From Pseudisothecium myosuroides (lineage: Eukaryota; Streptophyta; Bryopsida; Hypnales; Lembophyllaceae), in NCBI GenBank assembly GCA_951799445.1, contig OX637296.1, forward strand, positions 15,004,001 through 15,068,000: 64,000 bases of DNA, written 5' to 3'. This document shows, one piece after another, positions 20,598-32,100 of the stretch. A program made the position numbers and the translations under genes. Positions within the stretch are counted from its first letter, which is position 1. Every line of letters starts with the position of its first letter. The notes beneath the pieces are model-generated. The model saw only the letters and a list, made by a program, of their open reading frames with translations. It made no database searches and was not told where the DNA came from.

Positions 20598-22467
20598 GTG
20601 ATACCCAACTTCCAAAGGGACACAAATGTGGATTATACCGATTTTCTTGAAGATGGGCCTTCTTCGCCACTTCATGTAGTAGAGAGGAAAGACATGCAAG
20701 TTACTGAGGTAAATGTCAATCCTCCTATAAGGCACCAAAGAGATAGGGTTCAAAGGAGGAGGGTGCCTATTCATGCTCCAATGTTGAGTAGTTTGTTAAA
20801 AAGTGATAATCCATATGAGGGGGATTAAAGTAGTGATGGAGGGGACCTAAACAATCCTCTTAGTATGAAGCACCAGTTTCGTAACTTGACGTGGTCGTGC
20901 TCCCATTTTACCTTCTCTCCCAAACCCAAAGTATTTTTAGGGGCACGGGGACCTATAAGAGCTTTTCGGAAAATGCCAACCTTTATACAATTGTTTTCCT
21001 TGTTTGGCCTTACACTCTCTTGCGTAAAATTGTGGTGGAGACAAATTATTATGCAACCACACCGGATGACCACGAGAAAACAAGGGGTGGAAATAGATGG
21101 TTGCCTATAATCGTGGCAACCTTGAAGGCCTATTTAGCAACCCGCATTTTTATGGGGTTGAAAAAACAATCAAACATGAAGACCTATTGGAGCAAGGAGG
21201 GGTCTTTTTTTCATTAACCTCGGATTTCAAAAAAATTCTCAAGGGTGAGATTCCAAGCAAGTATACAATGTTTACATATTACAAATCCATCTAGCTATAT
21301 TAGGGAGAGAGATATGCCCGGATATGATAAGATGGGGCAAATTCGGTGGCTAGTTCATGACATTCGAGATAGCTTCAAACGGGAGTGGAATTTGGAGAAG
21401 TTTCTCACTATTGACGAAATGATGATCCAATACAAAGGCTCCTATGTCCTGCTAGACAATACATGCCTAAGAAGCCACAAAAATGGGGTATAAAGGTTTG
21501 GTGTCTAGGAGACTCATCATCAAAGTATGTTTTCAATTTTGAAATCTATTGTGGGGCCAATCATAATGGAGTTCCTAAAATGCCACTGGTAGTTCATGGG
21601 GAGGCAAACGTGGCGTACAATGTAGTCATGCAATTATTGAATGGCCAAGAGGGGAAGGAGCATGTTGTTGTCACGGACAACTATTTCTCTAATGTGGGAC
21701 TATTTACGGAATTGGCCGCACTCCAAATTTATGCCACGGGTACTATGAGATCTAATTGGGTGGGTCTACCGACCGAATTGAAGGCACTTGAAAATTAGAG
21801 AAAATTTGCCACAAGGCACATTGCAATGGCAAATGCATGAATCTCGGGACATAGCGTGTGTAGTATGGAAGGATAAACGTCCGGTTCTTCTTCTTTCCAC
21901 GAATGCATTGCCTATTGCATTTCCATGCGTACCGATACCGACGGTCCCTCAAAAGAATGGGGCAAGAAGAAACCCTATTCCAACTTCTCCTATACATTTG
22001 GAGTATACCACCCACACGAGGGGGGTGGATGTGGCGGACCAATTGAGAGCCTCGTATTCCAGCCAGACTAAATCGCATAAGTGGTGGAATCAGGTTTTTT
22101 ACTTCCTACTAGATACGACGGTCATGAATATGTATCTAATCTACCTACAACTCTTGTGTCAACGACGGCATCCGAATTCGAAGAAATCCATCACTCACCT
22201 CCAATTCAAAGCCAATTTGTGTGATGCTCTCACACAAAATTGGCGTGGTCAAGGAACTGATGTGAATGAAAAAGAGGAAGAACCCGACCTCACATGCCAA
22301 CGTCAAGACGATTGAAGCGCCCATGCATCACATGTGAGGACCCTAGATGTAGCTATTATTGCCGGACTTGCAATCGGGCTTTCTTATGCCTCAATAGAGG
22401 ATGTTTTAAAGAATATCACTATGGCCCGCGTCCTCGCAATAGAAGGAACCATAACCGAAGACCATAA
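20598..22467 (+). pseudogene. piggyBac-family transposase relic (DDE_Tnp_1_7 plus Cys-rich domain)
   Basis: Recognisable piggyBac order: LLRKIVVETNYYATTPDDHE (from about 21,020), YLATRIFMGLKKQ and YWSKEG; then IDEMMIQYKGSY with catalytic Asp codon at 21,413; RQYMPKKPQKWGIKVW; VVTDNYFSNVG with Asp at 21,676; TRGVDVADQLRASY with Asp codons at 22,028 and 22,037; then the WWNQVFYFLLDTTVMNMYL helix. The C-terminal Cys-rich zinc domain follows, from RPCITCEDPRCSYYCRTC to CFKEYHYG, ending at a TAA at 22,465. All catalytic Asp codons survive. Decay: an in-frame TAA at 20,826 and about five frame changes (near 20,950, 21,210-21,245, 21,455, 21,790 and 22,290). The enzyme excises and inserts at TTAA without footprints; three TTAA-flanked MITE ends lie in the same window. 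Its own TIRs were not found. Confidence 0.85.
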
Positions 22468-22611
22468 GGTGATTTCAATCTCCTTTTAGCACACTTTGGG
22501 GAAACATGGTCTTTGTGTCAATTTTTTTTGGTCCATCAAACTTTATCCCTTGAAGCCATTTTTTCCCTCACCGTCTTGTTGTTTTTCCTTACCTTCTTTG
22601 TTGTTTTTCTT

Positions 22612-23115
22612 ACTTCCATTGGATTTTTTCCTTAGCTTCTTACCTTCATCACTTTCTATATTTCTCTCCCTAGATTCTTACCTTCATCACCTTCGATATT
22701 TTTTTCCTTAGCTTCTTACCTTCATCACCTTCGATATTTTTTTCCTTAGGTTCTTACCTTCATCATCTTCCATGTTTTTGTCCTTAGGTTCTTACCTTCA
22801 TCACTTTCTATATTTTTTTTCCTTAGGTACAATACCTTCATTTCCTTAGGAACAATACCTTCATTTCCTTAGGAACAATACCTTCATTTCCTTAGGAACA
22901 ATACCTTCATTTCCTTCTATATTTTTTTCTTTAGCTTCCTACCTTCATGACCTTCTATATTTTTTTTCCTTAGGGCCAATACCTTCATTACTTTCTATAT
23001 TTTTTTCCTTAGGTTCTTACCTTCATCACCTTCCATATTTTTTTTCTTAGGAACAATACCTTCATCACCTTCTATATTTTTTTCTTTAGCTTCTTACCTT
23101 CATTACCTTCTATAT
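22612..23115. repeat. Pyrimidine-rich minisatellite
   Basis: About ten units of 40-46 bp with core CCTTAGCTTCTTACCTTCAT followed by a CTATATTTTTTT tract. A nested 23-24-bp subarray of CCTTAGGAACAATACCTTCA repeats about four times at 22,830-22,910. It begins about 150 nt after the piggyBac stop codon. No ORF. Confidence 0.75.
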
Positions 23116-23269
23116 TTTTTTGGTTGCCTTCCCAAATTATTTGTGAAGGTTCCATATTTTTTTGTCCCCTAAACCGCTCTACTTTTTTCCTATTGCTTCT
23201 TTCAATTTTTTAGAGCTTGTGCTGTGAAGTCTAATTCTAACCTCTTGTATTTCTTCCTTCTCTCTTGTT

Positions 23270-23745
23270 CAGGCGAGGCAAATGTAGATTGCAGCCTGGC
23301 TTCAGTAACAAGTAGTGGCTAAATTCAGCCACAGGTTTAGTGTGCAAATCAGGCGTACATGCCAGGCCCATCTCCGGAGGTTGGCAGCTGTCCGGTATCC
23401 CCTGAGGTCGGAGGTGCCAGCTTGAGCGAGGGCTGGTCAATTTGAATGCGATAGCCTCGATGACCGGGCTTGGCGTCAGGAAAATTGCGGGGCATTCGGC
23501 AGGTGGGTGTTAGAAGACGGGGGTGGATGAGGCAAGTGTAACAGGTGGGCTCCATCCCTTTCTGCACGATGGCAGGGATTGGAGAGCTGCGACAATCCAT
23601 TGGAGCGGGAGTGCATCCAATCCCAGCCCAAGGTAGTCAGGCTGGGTCATGAGGCACCCCTTCACTGCAGAACAGGGCTGCAGCATTTGAAGGCTATCCT
23701 TCACTTCAAGTTTCCACAGGAGGCTGTGACCCAATTTATACTGAT
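23270..23745. other. G+C-rich island of unknown origin
   Basis: Abruptly richer in G+C than both flanks. It is preceded on the plus strand by a pyrimidine tract ending TCTTGTTCAG, which looks like an intron acceptor, while the longest open stretches lie on the minus strand (23,349-23,600 and 23,510-23,752) and switch frame. Translations such as RSSPIPAIVQKGMEPTC do not match a family I know. Could be a decayed exon or captured gene fragment. Confidence 0.3.
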
Positions 23746-24289
23746 CACACAATTTTTAGATTTTACAATTTTAGAAAAAAAATGATTCCATAGTGTCAAA
23801 TAGGTAGATATCATTGTTTGGACCATTCAGATTTTTGATTGAAACTGATTTGTATACAGAATTCATTCATGGAAAAAATGGCAGTGTGAAGTAGTTTTGT
23901 GAAAGTGATGTCTACAATCATGCAATTTTGCATATGTTCTACAAATGCAATGACTTTGAAATTTTGTGGGCATGTTCCTAACTCAAATGAAAATCTAAAT
24001 CCAAGGAGTAACAATCAAATAGGAATTGTATTCATGTAGAATTTAGAAGTCAAAGTGCAGCTGCCCAGATTTTTTGCAGTGAAAAATAAAAAACTTTCAA
24101 CTTTGAACCCTTAGATCTCACTCATTTCACAAAATTACATTTTGAAAATTGGTAGATAGGAAAATAGTGAAGACAAGTTGAATATCTTACGGTCAAAATC
24201 AGAAAAAAAATTGTTATTTACTCTCCACTACTTTCATTCACCAAACATCCCTATTTTGACTATTTTCTTCCTATCCTATTCCAAAACCT
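23746..24289. other. AT-rich spacer
   Basis: Nothing recognisable between the G+C-rich island and the start of orphan element copy 3. Confidence 0.3.
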
Positions 24290-25080
24290 TAGGGATTAAT
24301 CAAATACATTATGATTCAGTCTATTTGGAGTTTATATGAGAAAGTTATACTTAATAGAATGGGAGAGGATAAATTTGATATAGAGGTTGAAGGTAGAGTT
24401 TTTGGACACTTATAATTATTTGGTGAAGTAGTATCTAATTTTGAGATTTGATGTGCTTATGTATTGAATTTTTAACTTTTCAAAAAGATATCACACACTT
24501 AGTTTGGAGTTAGTAAGTGAAAGTTATGGGCTTGAAAATAAAATAATGTTGAGTTGTCTTTGGTTTGATAAGAGGGAAACTTTGAACAGCTATAAAAGCC
24601 GGACAATAAGAGTTTTTGACTTAAGATTTATAAATTTTGTAGAAATTTATGTTAGCTTTTTGAAAAGATATTATATTCTTAGTTTGGAGTTTAGAAGTAA
24701 AATGCATGGGTTTGGAAGAGGAAGGGAGTAGAGGTGTCTCCGAGATTGGGAGTGTCAACTTTGACAAGCTAAAAAATAATTATGGACTATATCTTTTTTT
24801 GCATTAAATTTTCAAGAAGTTGCACATCATTTTGTTAGCTTTTCATGAAATTAAGACATGTTTGATTTGGAGTTTTGAAGCGGTGTCGTGTAGAGAGAGT
24901 TTACTTCGAAAAATCGCAGGGATTTTGGCTGCAACCAGAAATGGCTTAAGGACAAGAATGATGAGGGCAAGTGAGCTCGTCACTCGCAAAAGTATCCAAT
25001 TATCAAAATGAAGTAAGAATGATGAAGGCAAGTGATCTTGTTACCCACAAATTCACCAAACTAACTGGAGATGGCTTATA
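24290..25080 (+). mobile_element. Orphan element copy 3 (partial, plus orientation)
   Basis: At least three degenerate units contain GTTAGCTTTTTGAAAAG..TTTGGAGTTT..GAAG, the same internal repeat as in copies 1 and 2 but inverted (units near 24,470, 24,650 and 24,835). Ends with a two-fold repeat of AGAATGATGAGGGCAAGTGA at about 24,953 and 25,017. The ORF and promoter parts are absent. It meets copy 2 tail to tail near 25,090. Confidence 0.45.
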
Positions 25081-26747
25081 AGCCAAAGAAATTGCTTAGG
25101 ATCTTTTATACTATCTTCAGTCTTCAATCTTCGATCTTCAGTCTTCAGTCTTCGATCTTCAGGTTTCAGTCTTCGATCTTCAATCTTCACCTCGTTGGCC
25201 TATCCTGTGGTGAATCTATAAGGGCCAGGGTAAGGGTAGGTGATAAGAAACAAGGCCTCGGACGGGTAAAACGGGACGACCAAACCACGAGTTGGCCGTC
25301 CGAAAGAATGGCTCCTAAACTTCAAACCCACGGTGACCAGCAATCGTGCCTCACTAATGGGAACGACATAAAAGTGACCATGTGGGTGATCAATCTCACT
25401 TCGTCATCAACAAACACAAAACGGGGCTAATCCTGAGTTACCGGATAGCCCGCAACAGGATTACGATGCAAAAATGAAAACAACAAGCCTCCAAAACCGG
25501 CTAAGAATAACAATAATAGAACAACGAGCCTCAAAATCCGGCTAGGAATAACAAAACAACGAACCACAAGCCACAACACACAAAAAATCTTCAAATCTTC
25601 AACTCCAAACTCCAAATCTTCACTTCAAACTCCAAATCTTCACTTCAAACTCCAAATCTTCACTCCAAACTCCAAAACTTCACTCCAAACTCCAAAACCG
25701 CAACTCCAATTTCAAAGTCGAACTTTGAACTAACGCCACTGTCGCTCTATAACTCCAAATGATACAAATGATAGCTTTCTGAAAAGCTAACACAATTTTC
25801 TACAATTCCTCCAAGTTTCAACTCATTTCAACACTTTGTCCAATATCTAATGCCGTTCAAAGTTTCGGCCTCTAAATGTAAGGGCAGCAGACCCTCCTTC
25901 ACTCCCACACTCACCACTCATTCATAAATGCTTCAAACAAAACAAGTGATAGCTACTTAGAAAGCTAACAAAATTTTCCACAACCTCTTCAAAATTCAAT
26001 ACAAACTAAAGACCTGTCTGTCTACTATGGTCGGTCGAAGTCTCAGCCCCTCTTCATAGGAGGCAGCAAACCTTCCTTCACTTCCACACACATAACTCAT
26101 TCATAAATGCTTCAAATAACACAAATGATATCTACTTGGAAAGCTAATAAATCTTTCACATCTTCTTCAAGATTCAATGCAAACTAAAGACCTGTCCGTC
26201 TTCCATGGTTGGTCAAAGTCTCAACCCTCTTCGTAGGAGGCAGCAGACTCACCTCCACTCAAACAAGCACAAATCTCAACTCACAACTTCAAACAGAGCA
26301 AGAGAGGACAATTTGAAAACCTAACAATGTGATAAACAACTCTTCCAATTTTCATTACCAAACTCCAAAAACTCAACACACACTGACCCTCCAAACATTC
26401 TGGTCCTTCCTAAACTCACAACAGGGAAGAAGATGAATAGTATCCACCTTTTCCTCCACCTTATCTTCATTCTAACCATACAAACAAGTGGGGTCAGCCC
26501 CTAATTCACTCCCAAAGCTATCACAACAATAATTGAGCACTTATTTGGCCCCACAATTATTTTCTTAGCTTTATCTTTGAAGAAAATTCACTACAAGTTT
26601 ACCTGAAAGGCAAACTAACTGAATATTTCCCTCATACTACTTCACAAGCACAAATTTATTCTAAGAAATCACTCCAACTATGGAATGAACAACTAAAATC
26701 CAACATATATCTAGTAGAGGTAAAAAACTAGAGTTTCAATCGAAATG

Positions 26748-27206
26748 TCACTCCATCTGCAAGAATTTGAAGATGCGTTTGACGGTAGCGGCAACATAAT
26801 CAGCACGATTTGCCTTCGTTAAGGAATTGACTGGCCCTTCCAACCATCGTTAGTGACTACGACTCCCTTCGATAGGCCTCACCATGCAATAGTATTGCTC
26901 GTCGTTTAAGCCTTCAAAAAATCCTTCAAATGTGACTTCACGGCTGCCGGGCTCAACACATCCAACCTGCAACAAAATCACCAATACTTGAGCGTCACGT
27001 TTAAGATTACCGTGCCATCGTTTCTCCACGCAAGGTTGTTTCGGTGGTCGAGACGGCCCAGCTTCATCTTCTGGTCGCCCATGTTGCAATGAAAGATCTA
27101 GTGGCTGTTGTGGCTGATCCGGCAGTTGCGATAAAGAAAATTCAAATTCTCGCTCCGGTTGAGATTCTTCATCTTGAGACTCTGAAAAAACCCTCCAGTT
27201 CGACAT
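26748..27206 (-). pseudogene. Orphan ORF relic, copy 2
   Basis: The ATG at 27,206 opens MSNWRVFSESQDEESQPE and the frame stays open for 118 codons. One nonsense codon (TAA at about 26,850, where copy 1 has CAA) precedes a continuation in the same frame, RWLEGPVNSLTKANRADYVA to KFLQME and a TGA at 26,748. Undamaged length would be about 152 residues. Shared blocks with copy 1: EFELSLSQLPD-like, DEAGPSRPPKQP, RWHGNL, VILLQVG-VEPGS-EVTFEG-FEGLN, YYCMVRPI. Since the two copies carry different lesions, a complete parent gene must have existed. Function unknown; no motif points to an enzyme. Confidence 0.65.
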
Positions 27207-27271
27207 AGTAATCTAAATAAACACGAAGAAGAAGAATATCAAATAAGATGAAGCTTTCAAGTGAATCCTTC

Positions 27272-27325
27272 TCTATATAGTCGAAAAGCAAAGGCGTCAC
27301 CTTGAAGCCATCTCAAATGACGTCA
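27272..27325 (-). promoter_or_regulatory. TATA box and as-1-like motifs of orphan ORF copy 2
   Basis: On the minus strand CTATATAGAG (27,280-27,271) lies about 65-75 nt before the ATG. TGACGCC (27,299-27,293) and a full TGACGTCA palindrome (27,318-27,325) lie upstream. Paired TGACG motifs 20-25 nt apart in front of a TATA box are the layout of as-1/ocs-type enhancers bound by TGA bZIP factors. Partial conservation in copy 1 supports a real promoter. Confidence 0.55.
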
Positions 27326-27586
27326 TCCCCTATATAATATTACAAATATTTAAATCTATCTAAATCATATGTATATACATATTTTACATAATGTCTGCAT
27401 TTGCAACACGACAGCGGCTATGATACTCATTCAAAGTCTAAGTATACTTTCAAGGGTATTACAATATTTATACAATATTGTATACAATTTATATGGTATT
27501 TATATTTGATATATATGAGTATGTGTACATGTAACTTATACATATTATACATGTATTGATATGTGGCACTTATACTTGTTATATAA

Positions 27587-27890
27587 GGGTCATTGCAAGA
27601 AAGACCGTTCAAAAAGTGTAGCGTTTTCCACAATACTCATTTTTTCTTTCCGAAATATTTTAAAATTAGAAAATCAATTTTTAAAAAATGTGAAAAAAAT
27701 TATTAATGTATAAACCTTTAAGAAGAAGGTCCCCTAGGAATTCTTTAAGTAGGAGAACTAGAAAAGTGCAAAATCTCAAGAAAATAGATACTTGCATTGT
27801 AATTTAACATTTTAATTTTTAAAAAATTTTAAAAATTTAAATAAAACACTAAAAATTGAACATTTGAAAATAAATTGTCCTCTACCATCA
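27587..27890. mobile_element. TIR element fragment, GGGTGATTGC family copy 3
   Basis: Left end GGGTCATTGCAAGAAAGACC, interior similar to 53,732-54,458. No right terminus found before the boundary of the next element at 28,016; truncated. Confidence 0.5.
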
Positions 27891-28224
27891 AATGATGGAA
27901 CAAATATACATTGGCAAATATGTTGTCAACCACTAAGCAATGATCCCACATACAAAGCCCTTCTATCATCCTGGTAACAACATGATAAACCGAGACCATG
28001 TTCTTAAATGCTCGTTGTGAGCTCTTAATTTTTCACTTGGGACTTATGATATTTTTTTCCATGAGTTCAAGTCTAGTTTTATATACAAAAGCCTAAAAAA
28101 GAGTGTAAAATCAAAATAGGCATATCACATGCCAATATAACATTTAGTCCTAAATAGAATGTTTTACCCAAAATAAATCCAAATCCCAAATGTGAATGGG
28201 ATAGAAATCTAGAAATTATGTAAA

Positions 28225-28966
28225 GGGTTGTTGCAAGAAAGAGTGCCTGATTTTGTTCCACTTTGGCTGTTTTTGGCTAGTATTCCCAGTACTATGAACT
28301 TTTTGCATATGAATTTTTAAAAATAAAATAAATAAGGATAATTAGTATAATACTAAAAATAGCATATCACCAAAATTTCAGACCTAAAAAAAATCTAGGT
28401 CAAAAGTTATTCACAAAAAAGTATGAGCTAAAATTTTGAAGAAATTACATACTTTGATGTTTTAATTTGTAAAAAGTAAGAATTTTTCTTTTAAATAAAC
28501 TAAAAATATTCCATTTGGAAATACTTTATGATGAAGAGATTTCAACAAAAAAATGATCTTGCAACCATCTTCAATGTTCAGAATTGCGCACGCAAGGGAG
28601 TCCTATTTGCATGGACGTAGACAATATAAAATAAAATATATATTTTTAAATGTCCCTTGGTAGAGAAATGAGTTCCTACTATGAGAATAGACCATAGAAA
28701 TTTCAGCTCTAAATCATTAAATTTGGGGACTCCATAGTACTCAAAACCCTTAAAATTCAAAACGTGACATATTAAGTTAACTGTTTTTTAAATATAAAAT
28801 GATTTTTTTTTAAATCTGAAAAATGTAAGATATGATGACACTCAAGACAAATCTTTAATAAAAATTTCAAATTCATACAAGTCATGCTGCAAGAGTTATT
28901 GCAAATGGAAGCTAAAACACTCTAGCTATGATAAATATCCAATACCACTCTTTCTTGCAATGACCT
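28225..28966. mobile_element. TIR element, GGGTGATTGC family copy 4
   Basis: Left GGGTTGTTGCAAGAAAG, right CTTTCTTGCAATGACC; flanked by TAAA at 28,221-28,224 and 28,967-28,970. Inserted in large element copy C. Non-coding. Confidence 0.75.
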
Positions 28967-29750
28967 TAAATAGTAGATTTTGAATGAATATTGCCTTGAA
29001 AATTGTCTAAATCTATAGTGCATATGACAAATCATGGCTAAATTGGTCTGATGGAACCTATATGAGAGCCCTAAATTGATTCCCGAAGAGAGGTTTCAAT
29101 TTTTCAATGAATTTCATGAAATAGTAAAAATCCCAATTGTTAGCCTACAAAAGTTACAACTTCAAGACGGACTAATGGAGGGCATTTACGGTCAAAGTAT
29201 GGTGATGTAGGATTGAAATCACACTCAAGATTCAACGGCAAAATCAATTTGTCAAGATTTCACTCCATATAAAAGAGTCCTTGATTACCAGAATGTGAAT
29301 AAAATAGCGGGACTTGATTATTCTTCTTCAAATGTATAGAGTGAAAATATGAGCCTACAAATTTTTTGTGAAATTCTATGAGAGGTTCCATGAAAAGTTT
29401 CAAAATTTTCTGATACTCATAAAATACTCTTCCGAACGGTCAACCGTTAAACTCTACAATAGATTTATTTTAGAAATTATCTAGATTATGGTAAAATCTC
29501 ATAAAAAATTATTATATCTTCTTTTATGCTATTACTATGTTCTAATAAATTTTATGACATTCCGACATTCAAGTACCCGGACCAGTAAGATTGTTCAAAA
29601 CCGGTGATATTGAAAAAGTTCGTGGAGTTGACTGGTGTATTGGGGGCTTGAAAATTTGGAATGAGGTCAAAACAAGGTCTTTTCCTACTCCTTCATACCT
29701 AATAAAGAGCCTAGGCTAGTTACTTTCTTCAAAAAAAGTAATCTCCAACA

Positions 29751-30438
29751 AGGTAGTTGCAAGAAATAGTTCACGTTTTTTCGTCAAAACTGCATTTTTT
29801 GACCACAGGACTAGTAGTACTATGCAATACTACCAATACTATGTTTTAGTAGCCCCCTGGCCAATTTGAGCCGTCAATTCAAGGCATCTGCAAATGTAAA
29901 CCATTGATTTAGTACTATGTTGTATTATGCAATACTACAGACTATTACAAAAACCTGCAGAAGCCGTTGAGAGCAAAAAATAGCAAAAAAAAGGTTTGTG
30001 GAGGTTTTCATTTTTAGTAATTCAAAAAAAATTCCATAAAAAAAGCCATTTTGTTAGAGAAGATTGTACTTGCATTGTACAAAAAAATTCATGAAGGAAA
30101 TTTTTTCCTTCTCTGTAGCTTTTGCGCAAAGGAAGGTAACTTTGACCCCATGTGTGCAACCAACATGTTGCTATTTTCATAAAAACTCATAGTCAGCCCT
30201 TGTAATGTTAGTAGACCTCCAACATGTCCAAATTGTGACTTCAAATTTGCATTTTTGGATCAAAAATTTTAAAATTTTAAAAAAAAATTATTCAATGTCT
30301 GCAACTAGTCAACTACCGCATCTACCTTCATTCCAAATTTCATGCCAAATGGATAAACAATGCAAAAATTATGAGCAAAAAAACAATTCCCGAGGGCAAG
30401 GGGACAAGAAATAAGACAAGTGTTTCTTGCAATTACCC
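29751..30438. mobile_element. TIR element, GGGTGATTGC family copy 5
   Basis: Left AGGTAGTTGCAAGAAATAG, right TGTTTCTTGCAATTACCC; flanked by AACA at 29,747-29,750 and 30,439-30,442. Interior related to 57,006-57,726 (shared GAAGCCGTTGAGAGCAAAAA-type block). Inserted in copy C. Confidence 0.75.
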
Positions 30439-32100
30439 AACAATTGGATTTAACTACTTTTTAATTTAAAGTTGGTGTTAGGTTTTGATGAAATTTTTGA
30501 GATGGAAGAATGGGAAATTCCTTTAGACTAAAATGTCTTTTTGAAGTCAATAACACAATAATATGGAGTCTCTCTCCAAAACTTAAAAAGTTTGAATCAT
30601 CGTAGAAGGTAAAAAAATCAAAGGATTAGGATGAAAATCCTAAACGATAAGTTTACTGGTAGGAAAATGAGAGGAAGTGGGTGCCTTTGAAAAAGCATTT
30701 AAAGGCACTTACTCCTTTGAAATCACTCTTTTTAGGCTTTTATAACACTTGGACTCTATTGGATCTATTTGGATGGATTTTGGCCATTTTGAGCTAAATA
30801 ACCAAAAATTGTTGTTTTTGAAGCTTTTATGTTTTATATTAATATTTCTCAAGCAAGTTTTGAAGAACATTGGGATCTCTTCAAACCTTGTTTTCTCTTT
30901 CTTTTGTTCTTGAAACCTTTGCACTTGTTGCAATGCTTTTGGTACAATATTTGTTGCGTTTAGTTCAAAGTTTTATATCTTTGTATTTCTTGTACTAATC
31001 CTAGAGCCAACCCCCGTCTGTACCTTAGAGGTGTCGCTTAGGAGTCCTCAAGCGTGTTGTTAGAGAATTTTATCCACTAACTTGGTTGTACTAATTGGTT
31101 GTTTTGTATTAACTTTGTTGTACACATGCATTAGAAAAAATTTCAGCCCTCAACAAGGCCGCAAGTCTTGCACCCTTGCTATGCATTTAAGGGATTATTT
31201 TTTTTTTAATTTGAAAAATGATGTGGCACTATTGGTGCCACGTCAGATTGGAAAATTTTTAAATATTTAAAAAAAAAATTCAATATTTTTTTTTCTGTAA
31301 TTGTACCTCAGGGGGGCCAAAAATAAAAAATTGGCAGCTTTCTTGAGGGCTAAATTTTTTCCTAATGATTGTGCACTAACATGTTTGTACCTTATTTGTT
31401 TTATTCATTCATTTGCTTATAGTATTTTTTTATTTTTCAAAAAACATGGCAAAGTCTTAACTTTAGTTTTAGAAATTATAAAAGTGGTTTTTGTTTCCAA
31501 AAACCACAACAAAGCTTTGATTTTAGTTTTAGAAATTATAGGAGTATTTTCTTGTTTTTCAAAATCACATCCAAACTTTGACTTTAGTTTTTAGAAATTA
31601 TAGGAATATTCTTTTGTTTCTCAAAAGCCCGGTGAAGCTTTGACTCTCTTATAGTAGAAAAAAATTCTAAAAAAATAGTCATTTATTAAGACTAGTTTCC
31701 AAAACTTAATTTTAGAACACCAAGTTTCGTCTCCAAAAATTAGTTTTTGGTGTTCAAATTTATAAGTAAAAAACTAAAATTCTAGATAGGAAAATTTCAA
31801 TAGAAAAAGAGGCCCCCCAAAAGGCCCCCAAACCAACCAAAAATTGAAGCAAAAGTCCAATACAAGGTGAAATTTTAGCTCTTGGGAGATCTGGACAAAA
31901 ATAGGCCGCTACATGGTAGGCTGCATCAATAGTTTCAATAAATAGAATAGGGATCTAAACCAATCAATTGTTGCCACGTGTCTTGCATAGTTGGCAGCCT
32001 AGTCAGCACGCTGCAAAATCAGTATAGTTAGTAAGAAACGGGTCCTAGCAAACAAGAGTCCGCCACGTGGCAACCTATATCCAACACAATCAACAAGAGG

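Larger units (their letters stand above)
25100..27340 (-). mobile_element. Orphan element copy 2 (minus orientation)
   Basis: Same organisation as copy 1: promoter, ORF relic, non-coding part, three units of the 170-180-bp repeat (about 25,740-26,270, versus two in copy 1; each ends near GGAGGCAGCA), a shared block CTCGGACGGGTAAAACGGGA at 25,257, and a TCTTCAATCTTCGATC-rich tail at 25,115-25,190. A minus-strand AATAAA lies about 90 nt after the ORF (near 26,655). No LTR, TIR or target duplication identified. Confidence 0.6.
28016..31800 (+). mobile_element. Large 63-nt-exon element, copy C (5' part)
   Basis: Starts TGTGAGCTCTTAATTTTTCA, matching the starts of copies A (43,623) and B (38,491, inverted). 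Continues collinear with copy A through a TATA-like CATTTAAAG (30,696-30,704), the block CCCCCGTCTGTACCTTAGAGG (about 31,010) and a leader tandem array of three or four units of about 75 bp with AAGCTTTGA (31,430-31,640). Interrupted by TIR elements at 28,225-28,966 and 29,751-30,438. Ends before the first coding exon, so only the promoter/leader part remains. Confidence 0.6.
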
